Shown in pieces: positions 1 to 6,600 of a DNA stretch of 7,161 nt. The translations under genes were made by a program, and so were the position numbers. Source of the stretch: Treponema sp. Lineage in GTDB: Bacteria > Spirochaetota > Spirochaetia > Treponematales > Breznakiellaceae. The DNA is taken from NCBI GenBank assembly GCA_031274565.1, contig JAISPY010000144.1, positions 1 through 7,161 on the forward strand, given 5' to 3'. The notes below the pieces were generated by a model that saw only the letters and a list, made by a program, of their open reading frames with translations, had not been told where the DNA came from and searched no databases. Within the stretch, counting starts at the first letter, position 1; each line of letters starts with the position of its first letter.

Positions 1-569
1 CTGCCGGACAGCAATGGATCGCGTCCCTCACCCTGCCTGACGAGGCCACAAGCATAGCAGCCGGATCAACCGGGTCTCCCACCTTTAGGTCCTTCACGAA
101 CCTCCAAGAAATAAGCGGCGCGAACATCGTGGAACTCCGCGCATTTGCCTTCAAGAACAATATAAGCTTGAAGTCGGTAAACTTCCCGAAAGCAACGACC
201 TTCCGCGAGTGGTCCTTGGAGAACACGGGGCTGATCACGGTGTACCTTCCGGCGGCAACAACCCTCAGCCAAGGAGTCTTCCACAAATGTACTCAGATTA
301 TCACGGTGAACCTCCCGGAAATAACAACCCTCCCAATTAGCGCCTTTCAGCCCTACAACACACAATTGCGTACGGCGATCCTCCCGAAAACAAAGACCAT
401 CGAGACTAATGCCTTCCAGAACTGTCCCCTCACCAGCATAACCATCCCGGATGGTTGTACTCTAGTTGATGATAGCATACAAGGCGGCTTCCGGGCCTAC
501 TACGAAGGTAAGGGAAAGGCCGGCGGTGTCTACACTTACAGCCAATTGGGTTGGACCGGCCCCTTCTAA
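1..569 (+). CDS. BspA-like leucine-rich-repeat protein, C-terminal part (5' end outside window)
   Basis: The reading frame is open from the left edge (first full codon at base 3) to a TAA at 567-569, showing about 188 residues of a longer protein. It contains consecutive LRR_5/BspA-type units of 21-22 residues with the recurring pattern L-x-x-(I/V)-x-(L/F)-P-x-x-(T)-(T/K)-(I/L/F)...AF, for example ITVYLPAATTL and ITVNLPEITTL. After the last unit comes a short tail of about 27 residues (YYEGKGKAGGVYTYSQLGW then a terminal TGPF), which I take to be a C-terminal cap. BspA-like proteins are usually exported and take part in adhesion or host and matrix contact; that role is family knowledge, not shown here. 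The signal peptide and true start are not visible. A GTG at 129 is an internal valine in the repeats, not a start. The following gene is 444 bases away, so this gene is probably transcribed separately. Confidence 0.85.
   Translation, partial: AGQQWIASLTLPDEATSIAAGSTGSPTFRSFTNLQEISGANIVELRAFAFKNNISLKSVNFPKATTFREWSLENTGLITVYLPAATTLSQGVFHKCTQIITVNLPEITTLPISAFQPYNTQLRTAILPKTKTIETNAFQNCPLTSITIPDGCTLVDDSIQGGFRAYYEGKGKAGGVYTYSQLGWTGPF
102..488 (+). repeat. Tandem 21-22-residue LRR_5 units within the BspA-like protein
   Basis: Units read as protein start near 102, 168, 234, 300, 366 and 429. The first four are 22 residues (66 bases), the fifth is 21, and the last is a degenerate 20-residue capping unit. 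Conserved positions are the hydrophobic start, the P of the LP/FP/IP step, the T-T or T-K pair, and the aromatic AF/VF near the end. The repeats are clear as protein but diverged as DNA, so they are old repeats rather than a recent expansion. Confidence 0.8.
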
Positions 570-599
570 ACGGGGAACCCTGAGGACGCCCGGAGCCAG

Positions 600-618
600 C
601 GGGAAGCGCCGCTTCCCG
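600..618. repeat. Perfect 8-bp hairpin with a 3-base loop
   Basis: CGGGAAGC (600-607) is followed by a GCC loop and then GCTTCCCG (611-618), an exact reverse complement. It lies 31 bases after the LRR stop codon, where a terminator or mRNA-stabilising hairpin would be expected. No T run follows, so it is not a classical intrinsic terminator. Confidence 0.6.
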
Positions 619-650
619 TCTGGTGAACCCTGGCCGGCGGCGTTTCTCCC

Positions 651-735
651 GTACCCTGGAGTGAAAACCGCAAAACAGCGGGGCCCCCGCAGGTTCGTGT
701 AATGCGGACCCTTTTTTAGCGCACTTTCAGGGTAC
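651..735. repeat. Long imperfect inverted repeat, candidate RNA stem
   Basis: GTACCCTG (651-658) pairs exactly with CAGGGTAC (728-735). The stem continues inward through a G-T and an A-T pair, a single-base bulge near 725, and GTG (661-663) against CAC (722-724), giving about 13 pairs. It encloses the GC hairpin at 678-690 and the T6 run at 712-717. The right arm can instead pair with CCCTGAA at 745-751 through TTCAGGG (726-732), so the two stems exclude each other. This is read from the sequence by eye; no folding energy was computed. Confidence 0.45.
680..717 (+). terminator. Possible intrinsic terminator after the LRR gene
   Basis: CCGCA (687-691) pairs with TGCGG (703-707), and outside that GGG (681-683) can pair with CCC (709-711) across an asymmetric internal loop. 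A run of six T (712-717) follows at once. This is the only T run after a GC-rich stem downstream of the LRR stop codon. The stem is imperfect, and an alternative hairpin GCGGG/CCCGC (678-682 with 686-690) competes with it, so the call is tentative. Confidence 0.4.
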
Positions 736-766
736 CTGCGGCTGCCCTGAATAGACCCAGCCCCTT

Positions 767-780
767 CTGCGGTTCCGCAG
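767..780. repeat. Short perfect hairpin CTGCGG/CCGCAG
   Basis: CTGCGG (767-772) and CCGCAG (775-780) are exact reverse complements; read as a real hairpin this is a 5-bp stem with a GTTC loop. It is followed by a TATACT at 788-793 that resembles a -10 box but has no acceptable -35, so no promoter is called there. Function unknown. Confidence 0.4.
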
Positions 781-817
781 CTTACGGTATACTACGATGG
801 ATACACGAACTTTTCCC

Positions 818-868
818 GGCGGGTTGTGCGGTGCGCGCAGGTTTGCAATCAGGCGTAGTCATCCCGCC
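818..868. repeat. Inverted repeat GGCGGG/CCCGCC just upstream of the candidate promoter
   Basis: GGCGGG (818-823) is the exact reverse complement of CCCGCC (863-868), separated by 39 bases that include the self-complementary octamer TGCGCGCA (832-839). It ends 7 bases before the proposed -35 at 876. That position would suit a regulator site, but no known operator is recognised. Confidence 0.3.
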
Positions 869-875
869 AAGGTAC

Positions 876-904
876 TGGAAAAAGACTCAAGAAACGTATA
901 CAAT
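876..904 (+). promoter_or_regulatory. Candidate sigma-70-type promoter of the three-gene operon
   Basis: A -35-like TGGAAA (876-881; 4 of 6 consensus bases) is separated by 17 bases from a -10-like TACAAT (899-904; 5 of 6). Transcription would start near 911 and give an untranslated leader of about 100 bases. This is the best-spaced pair I found between the T6 run and the start codon at 1014. The weak -35 keeps confidence low. Confidence 0.4.
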
Positions 905-925
905 ATGACGAAAATTACCTAATCT

Positions 926-966
926 AATAAAAAAATAAAAATAAGAAAAAAAAGAAAAAACAAAAA
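926..966 (+). other. A-rich leader tract (35 of 41 bases are A)
   Basis: Runs of A7 (929-935), A5 (937-941), A8 (946-953), A6 (955-960) and A5 (962-966) are broken only by single T, G or C bases and one TAAG. In the mRNA this would be an unstructured A-rich stretch shortly before the Shine-Dalgarno, which could aid ribosome loading. As DNA, such A-tracts can be intrinsically curved. It contrasts sharply with the GC-rich surroundings. Confidence 0.6.
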
Positions 967-997
967 CCAGGAAGCATGAGAGCATTAAGAGTATTAT

Positions 998-1003
998 AAG
1001 GAG
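998..1003 (+). promoter_or_regulatory. Shine-Dalgarno AAGGAG for the gene starting at 1014
   Basis: AAGGAG lies 10 bases before the ATG at 1014 and is the strongest ribosome-binding site in the window. It fixes this ATG, which also opens a good signal peptide. Confidence 0.75.
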
Positions 1004-1013
1004 TAACGGTACT

Positions 1014-2771
1014 ATGAAAAGGGCGTCGAAATTAGCACTTATGTGCATGTGGGGTATCTTACTATCCCTTACCCTTGAAGCGCAGACCAAGCCATCTCTC
1101 ACCATCCTACCTTTCACCGGTGCGGTTGGGGGAGACGAAGAAATCATTACCTTATTATTTGCGAATCAGGGGGATCTCCGTACCGCTTTCACGGTGATTC
1201 CCTGTACCAGCAATTTTAAGCGCATTACCGAAGAAACCGTCTTACCCGATTCGGTGGAAAAAGCTGAGGATATTATTGCGGAAGTACGGGGTCAGCTTAA
1301 AACGGATTTTACCATTCTGGTACGCACTGAACGGATCGGCGCCAGTAATCTGGTCCTTATCTCGCTGGTAGAGATGCGAACCCTCCGGGAGGTGGCCGGG
1401 GAGTATCGGCAGTACAGCACCCTCAGAGAATTTCGTTCTTTTGTACCGGCTATAAGCGCCAAACTGATCCAGGGCGCCGAAAATATCCGGAATGATCTGC
1501 CCAAACTGACGGTCTTGCCCTTCTATACCCCGAACCAGGGCGCGGAAATCCGGCAAGCGGATATATTAGTCCAGTTGCTTACGATTGAGTTGGCCAACCG
1601 GGGAACCTACGCGGTTCTGCCCTGGGCCTTAAGCATCGAAACCCTGATACGAAACTTGAGCATCCCCTATGTGGGTATCATCGATCCGGTCCGGATCAAA
1701 ACCATCGGCATCATAACCCATATCCCCTATGTGCTGGCAGGGGATCTGCTGAACCTGGGAAGCGCCCATCTGTTCATGGCCTCTATCGTGGACACCGAAG
1801 ACGCCAGCCTGGTCCGGGGCGGGGATATGGAATATACGGTCATAACCGAGGAATTACCCTCCCTGGAGCAACTTGCAGCCGCGCTGGTCGGGACGGTTGA
1901 GGAAGAAGGTCCCAGCGCAATCCCCGAACCGCTTCTCGCGGAAGAAAGCCTCCCGGAAAAGGAAGAGCCCCCTCCAGTGGTGGTACACCTGCCGGAAGAG
2001 CCGGCGGCCCCTCCAGCGCCGGTACGGCTACCGGAAAAGCGAGCGATCCCTGAATCCCTGGTACGCATACCCGATGGGATTTTCACCATGGGAAGTCCCC
2101 TTTCGGAAATTGCCCGGGATGCGGATGAAGTACCCCACGGGGTTAGGATGCTCGGATTTTACATGGGGAAATACGAGGTAAGCCAGCGGGACTATGCCGC
2201 AGTGATGGGGATAAATCCCAGCTATTTCAAAGGAGCCGCCTTCCCGGTCGAACGGGTGAACTGGTTTGATGCCATAGGCTACTGCAATGCCCGGAGTATC
2301 CAGGAAGGCTTGACCCCTGCGTATAGCATTGATGAAGAACATATCATCTGGAACCGGGAGGCCAATGGGTACCGGTTACCTACCGAAGCGGAATGGGAAT
2401 ACGCATGCCGGGCAGGTACTACCACGGCCTTTAATGTGGGGGATACCATTACCACCAACCAGAGTAACTATGACGGGACCTATCGTTATAGGAATAGCCG
2501 CGCAGGAGTATACCGGCAGCAACCCACCACGGTTGAAAGTTTTCCGGCGAATCCCTGGGGCCTCCACAATATGCACGGCAATGTCTATGAGTGGTGCTGG
2601 GATGGGTATGGGCCGTATGGGTCTGAGGAATGGGTTCCAAACCGTCGGATAGTCCGGGGCGGTGGCTGGTACAGCGCCCCCCAATACCTGCGCTCGGCCA
2701 ACCGGGTCCGTATGTCCCCGTATACCAAGACCAGTTACGTCGGATTTCGGGTAGTACGGAACGCTGAATAA
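1014..2771 (+). CDS. Exported TolB/CsgG-like protein with C-terminal FGE/SUMF1-fold domain
   Basis: 585 residues. Residues 1-24 look like a signal peptide: basic KRASK, a hydrophobic stretch to about 21, and a possible cut after LEA. Two related modules follow (about 26-155 and 163-293), each opening with an LT(I/V)LPF strand and ending in a similar GASNLVLISLV / GSAHLFMASIV segment; these resemble the TolB/CsgG-like domains found in spirochaete envelope proteins. A Pro/Glu-rich linker (about 294-345) leads to an FGE-sulfatase domain (about 346-582) with IPDGIFTMGS, RLPTEAEWEYACR (454-466), GNVYEWCWD (522-530) and RGGGWYSAPQYLRSANR (548-564). In true FGE two cysteines in this last segment (Cys336 and Cys341 in human FGE) do the oxidation; both are absent here, so formylglycine synthesis is unlikely. 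A ligand-binding or structural role in the periplasm or envelope is inferred. It is first in a putative three-gene operon, 13 bases before the next start. Confidence 0.85.
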   Translation: MKRASKLALMCMWGILLSLTLEAQTKPSLTILPFTGAVGGDEEIITLLFANQGDLRTAFTVIPCTSNFKRITEETVLPDSVEKAEDIIAEVRGQLKTDFTILVRTERIGASNLVLISLVEMRTLREVAGEYRQYSTLREFRSFVPAISAKLIQGAENIRNDLPKLTVLPFYTPNQGAEIRQADILVQLLTIELANRGTYAVLPWALSIETLIRNLSIPYVGIIDPVRIKTIGIITHIPYVLAGDLLNLGSAHLFMASIVDTEDASLVRGGDMEYTVITEELPSLEQLAAALVGTVEEEGPSAIPEPLLAEESLPEKEEPPPVVVHLPEEPAAPPAPVRLPEKRAIPESLVRIPDGIFTMGSPLSEIARDADEVPHGVRMLGFYMGKYEVSQRDYAAVMGINPSYFKGAAFPVERVNWFDAIGYCNARSIQEGLTPAYSIDEEHIIWNREANGYRLPTEAEWEYACRAGTTTAFNVGDTITTNQSNYDGTYRYRNSRAGVYRQQPTTVESFPANPWGLHNMHGNVYEWCWDGYGPYGSEEWVPNRRIVRGGGWYSAPQYLRSANRVRMSPYTKTSYVGFRVVRNAE

Positions 2772-2784
2772 GGCGGAAAGGGGC

Positions 2785-3654
2785 GTGCGGTATTCCTGTC
2801 TTCATACCCATTCTACCTTCTGTGATGGACAGGATGCCATTGAAACCTTATGCAGCAGGGCCTATGAAAAGGGACTCCTGTCCCTTGGGTTCAGTTCCCA
2901 TGCGCCGGTCTATCGCAAGACCGGATTTCGGACGGATTGGCATATTCCGGAGGATCGCTTCGAAGCGTACCTGGATGCGGTGCGCCTGGCCCGCCTGCGC
3001 TGGGAAGGGAAGTTGCAGGTGTTTCTCGGCCTGGAAATCGATTATATCCCGGGCTGCATGGGACCGGGGGATAAGGAGTATCAAGACCTGGGTTTGGATT
3101 ATCGTATCGGTTCTGTGCATTACGTGATTCCCCCCCAAGGAGCGCCTTTTACCGTAGACGATAGCCCGGAGGTATTTGCACGGGGTATCCGCGAGGGTTT
3201 TTCCCATGACCCGGAAGCCCTGATGGAAGCCTATTGGGATGCGGTGGAGGGGATGATCCGGACCGGGGGCTTCGATATTCTGGGACACGCGGATCTGATA
3301 AAGAAAAACAACCCCCAGGGCCGCTGGTTTTCCCTGGAAAGTCCAGGGTATCAGCGCCGCATCCAGGGGATTGCGGAGACCCTGGGGGCTTCCTCCATCG
3401 TGGTAGAAGTGAATACCGGAGGCATCAATCGCTATAGAATCCCGGATACCTACCCTTCCCTCGCCATGTTGCGGCGTTTACAGGCAAAACACGTACCGGT
3501 TATTATCACCGCTGATGCCCATAGGGCGGAAGACCTGGACGGCCATTATGAGGAGGCTCGGGAAACCCTGTTACAGGCGGGATACACCCACATGGTCTTG
3601 TTCCAGGGAAGCTCCCAGGGCCGCCCCTGCTGGCGGGAAGAAGCGTTGGAATAG
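2785..3654 (+). CDS. PHP-domain phosphoesterase, HisJ-type histidinol-phosphatase family
   Basis: 289 residues, close to the roughly 270 typical of HisJ-type enzymes, which hydrolyse L-histidinol phosphate to histidinol in histidine synthesis in the cytoplasm. PHP metal-site motifs are all present: HTH (residues 7-9) in the opening strand, SSHAP (His39), GLEID (Glu84), GSVHY (His112), GHAD (His168, Asp170), EVNTGG (Glu208) and TADAH (Asp244, His246). This fits a trinuclear metal centre and an active enzyme. The start is a GTG chosen because HTH lies only six residues later, as in relatives, and because GGAAAGG at 2776-2782 provides a ribosome-binding site. It sits 13 bases after the FGE-fold gene and 4 bases before the SNF2 gene, so it is probably cotranscribed with both. 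No other his genes are in view, so another phosphoester substrate is possible. Confidence 0.85.
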   Translation: MRYSCLHTHSTFCDGQDAIETLCSRAYEKGLLSLGFSSHAPVYRKTGFRTDWHIPEDRFEAYLDAVRLARLRWEGKLQVFLGLEIDYIPGCMGPGDKEYQDLGLDYRIGSVHYVIPPQGAPFTVDDSPEVFARGIREGFSHDPEALMEAYWDAVEGMIRTGGFDILGHADLIKKNNPQGRWFSLESPGYQRRIQGIAETLGASSIVVEVNTGGINRYRIPDTYPSLAMLRRLQAKHVPVIITADAHRAEDLDGHYEEARETLLQAGYTHMVLFQGSSQGRPCWREEALE

Positions 3655-3658
3655 GCCC

Positions 3659-6600
3659 ATGGCGAGACAAAACTACGGCATTACCCCCTGGGGCAAGTGG
3701 TTTATCGAGGTGCTGGATAGCTACCAGATGGGAGCCCGGCTTGACCGAGGGAGGAGCTATGCCAATACCGGGAAGGTGCTCTCCCTGCATATTACCGATG
3801 GTAAGGCAGTGGCCAAGGTTGAAGGAAACTACCGGCCTTTCTACCGGGTAGAAATCAGCTTCCCCGCATTACCCGAAAAGGAACGGGTCCTGGCCTTGAT
3901 GCAGGAGGACCCTTCTGTGCTTGCCCTGCTTGCCGCGGGGAAACTGTCGGAAGAACTGCTCATAAAGCTCAAAAAAGAAGGGATCCACCTCATCCCCAAA
4001 CGCTGGAGCGAGATGAAACGGTCCTGTACCTGCCCGGATTATGGGGATCCCTGTAAGCATATGGCAGCGCTCTACTATATTATAGCCCGGGAGATTGATG
4101 CGGATCCTCGCATCCTGTTTCGGCTCCGGGGCATTGAGGTACAGACCCTGGCCGAACGGTTCGGCGCTTCCCTGGCTCGGGAGCTTCCCCCTCCCTTCAC
4201 CATAACGCCGGATTCCGGCCCCAGAAACCCACCGGCGGAAGCGCCTGAGTTTCCCGATATTCCCCATTGTGCGGAGCTGATCCTTTCCCTGCTGCCCCCT
4301 GCGCCTTCGTTCTCTGAACGGGACTTTACCGTGGTACTGGCGGAATTCTACCACCATGCGGCTCGGTTCGAGTACTGGCAGGATGCCGAAGCTGCGTCAA
4401 CTGAGGAGGAACATACCTTTTCCCGTTCCCGCTGGACCATCAGCGCCGCGGATCCTCGGCCTGGGGCGGAACTCATCCTGGTTCAGGAAACCGTTTCCGG
4501 GGAAGAACACCACCATACCCTTTATGAGGCATTTCATCGTTTTCGGTCCTTCTCTGGGGAGGATGGTACGGCTTCCTATACCTTCCTCTTGCATCTCTTT
4601 AAGTTTCTCCATCTCCTCTGCGCTGCTGGGGCTTTTATTCCGGCGGTCCTCATGGAAACGGCCCTCCCGGGGACCAAAACCAAGAAATCCGGCGCATTCC
4701 TTAGGATCATCTGGAAGCCCTTTGACAGCCTGCCCCTGATCAACGAGGTCCTCAATCGGCTCGCGGATTATGAGGATCGGATGTTGAGCCTTGAACCTAA
4801 GAAGCGGACCAAGGCCAAGGAAAAAACCTTTGCCAGCGGCCGCAGCGTGGTGAACCTCCTCGCCTCAGCCTTCCTGGGGGAATGGGTGCGACAGCACTAT
4901 TTTTCCCGGCAAGGCACCTACCAAAAAGGAAGCAGGGAGTATCGGGAACTGCTGGCTATCTTCTTCCAAGGTGCAGGTTACGATGTGGCGTCCCCGGCCC
5001 TGCGGAGCATACCCTTAGCCATAGACCGCTGGCTTTCGGTGCTGTACATCGACTTTTCACTCTGGAAGTACCGACTCAACCTGAAAGCCGGTTCCGCCAA
5101 GGATGCGGATACCGGGGACTTCAAGCTCTCTATGGAGGTGCTGCTTGCAGGTCCCCAAGGGCTTGAAAAGATCCCCCTTAAAGACGCGGCCAAGAAGACC
5201 GGAACCATCGAGGTGCTCAAGGCGCCGACGGCCCTTTCCCATTACCTCCCGGAGCTGGGAAGCCTTACCACCAAGGCTGCGGTGCGGCTTACGGAAGAGC
5301 GGCTCCTCGAATTCCTGGATCATGCGTCCCTGCTCCTCTCCCGTTTAGGCATCGAGGTGGTATTCCCCAAGAACCTCCACCGGGAATTAAAGCCCCGACT
5401 CGTGCTAAAAACCTCCGCTAAACAGGCTGGCGCCTTGGTGCATTACCTGGGGCTGTCTGATCTTTTGGATTGGCAATGGCAGGTGGCCATTGGAGATGTG
5501 GTCTTAACCCTGGAGGAGTTTAAGGCCCTGGTGAAGCAGAAGAAGGCCCTGGTTAAATTCAAAGATGCCTTTGTCCGCCTGGACCCGAATGAGCTTGCCC
5601 GGCTCCTCAAGAAGGCCAACACTGCTCCCGCCCCCCAGGTGAACGATTTCCTCAAAGCCTATTTCACCGGAGACAGCCTCCTCTCCTTTGATGCGGAACA
5701 GATCATCACCCAACTCTTAACCGAGCGGACTTTTCCGGTTCCCCCAGGACTCAATGCCCAGCTCCGGCACTACCAGGAACGAGGCTTTAATTGGGTATGT
5801 TCCCTCCTGGTTGCAGGTTTCGGCTGCATCCTCGCGGATGACATGGGACTGGGGAAGACCATCCAGGCCATCACCGTACTGCTCTATCTCAAAGCGGAAG
5901 GTCTCTTGCGGGATCGCAGTCTCATCATCGCCCCGGCGGCGCTCCTTGAGAACTGGGAGCGGGAGCTGGGCCGTTTCGCCCCTTCCCTGGCGGTATCCCG
6001 GTATCATGGGACCCGGCGCGTCTTAGACGATGGGCATGAGGTGTTTCTCACCACCTACCAGACCGTAGTACGGGACGCGGAGCGGCTCCAGGACCATCCC
6101 TTCTCGCTCTTAATCGTGGATGAAGCCCACCTTATGAAAAATGCCGATACTCGGGGGGCAAAAACGGTCAAGCGCCTCCGTTCTCAGTACCGGCTTGCCC
6201 TCTCCGGAACCCCGGTGGAGAACCGGCTTGAAGATATGCGTTCCCTCTTTGATTTCATCCTGCCCGGATACCTGGGAACCCCTGCGGAGTTTAGGGATGC
6301 GTACCGGTTTCCCATCGAAGTGATGCGTCAAAAGGAAACGGCGGAGGCGCTGAAAAAAATTACCGCACCCTTCTTGTTGCGGCGGCTTAAAACCGACCGG
6401 ACCATTATTGCGGACCTGCCTGAGAAGATCACCAGCAACGAATACGCGGTCTTGGAAAAGGAACAGGCCGCGTTATACGAGAGCATTGTTACCGAGACCT
6501 TACAGAAGTCTGCGGATATGGAGGAGCCTGGGGTCCGTTCCACCCTGGTGCTGAGCCTGCTCACCGCACTGAAACAAGTCTGTGACCATCCCCTGGTGTA

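Larger units (their letters stand above)
570..1013. other. 444-base intergenic region with dense inverted repeats and an A-rich leader
   Basis: No convincing coding sequence lies here; the short open frames in it have no ribosome-binding site and no family-like composition. The left half (570-870) is GC-rich with many inverted repeats, listed separately. The right half (about 905-1000) is strikingly A-rich on the plus strand and leads into the Shine-Dalgarno of the next gene. The region probably holds the end of the LRR transcript and the start of the downstream three-gene transcript; an unannotated structured RNA is possible. Confidence 0.6.

Noticed and set aside
466..702. Plus-strand open frame running from the LRR gene into the intergenic region
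   Set aside because: It starts inside the LRR gene in another frame, has no ribosome-binding site and shows low-complexity, arginine- and proline-rich composition typical of a shadow frame.
678..717. tRNA-like T-arm around GGTTCG at 692-697
   Set aside because: The loop is too long, the bases do not fit the conserved TTCRA pattern, and no acceptor stem, D-arm or anticodon arm can be placed around it.
651..735. Integron attC recombination site
   Set aside because: The stem with a bulged base recalls attC folding, but the required terminal AAC and GTT core boxes are absent.
1035..1046. Lipoprotein signal with Cys11 (ALMC) in the exported protein
   Set aside because: The cysteine is at residue 11 with most of the hydrophobic segment after it, which is the wrong order for a lipobox; an ordinary signal peptide fits better.
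887..1147. Minus-strand open frame with a phenylalanine-rich hydrophobic stretch
   Set aside because: The hydrophobic run is simply the reverse reading of the A-rich leader, and the frame overlaps the well-supported signal peptide region of the plus-strand gene.
3515..3658. Upstream in-frame extension of the SNF2 gene by 48 codons
   Set aside because: It lies inside the PHP gene in another frame and has no family similarity; the ATG at 3659 gives the conserved N-terminus directly after the PHP stop.
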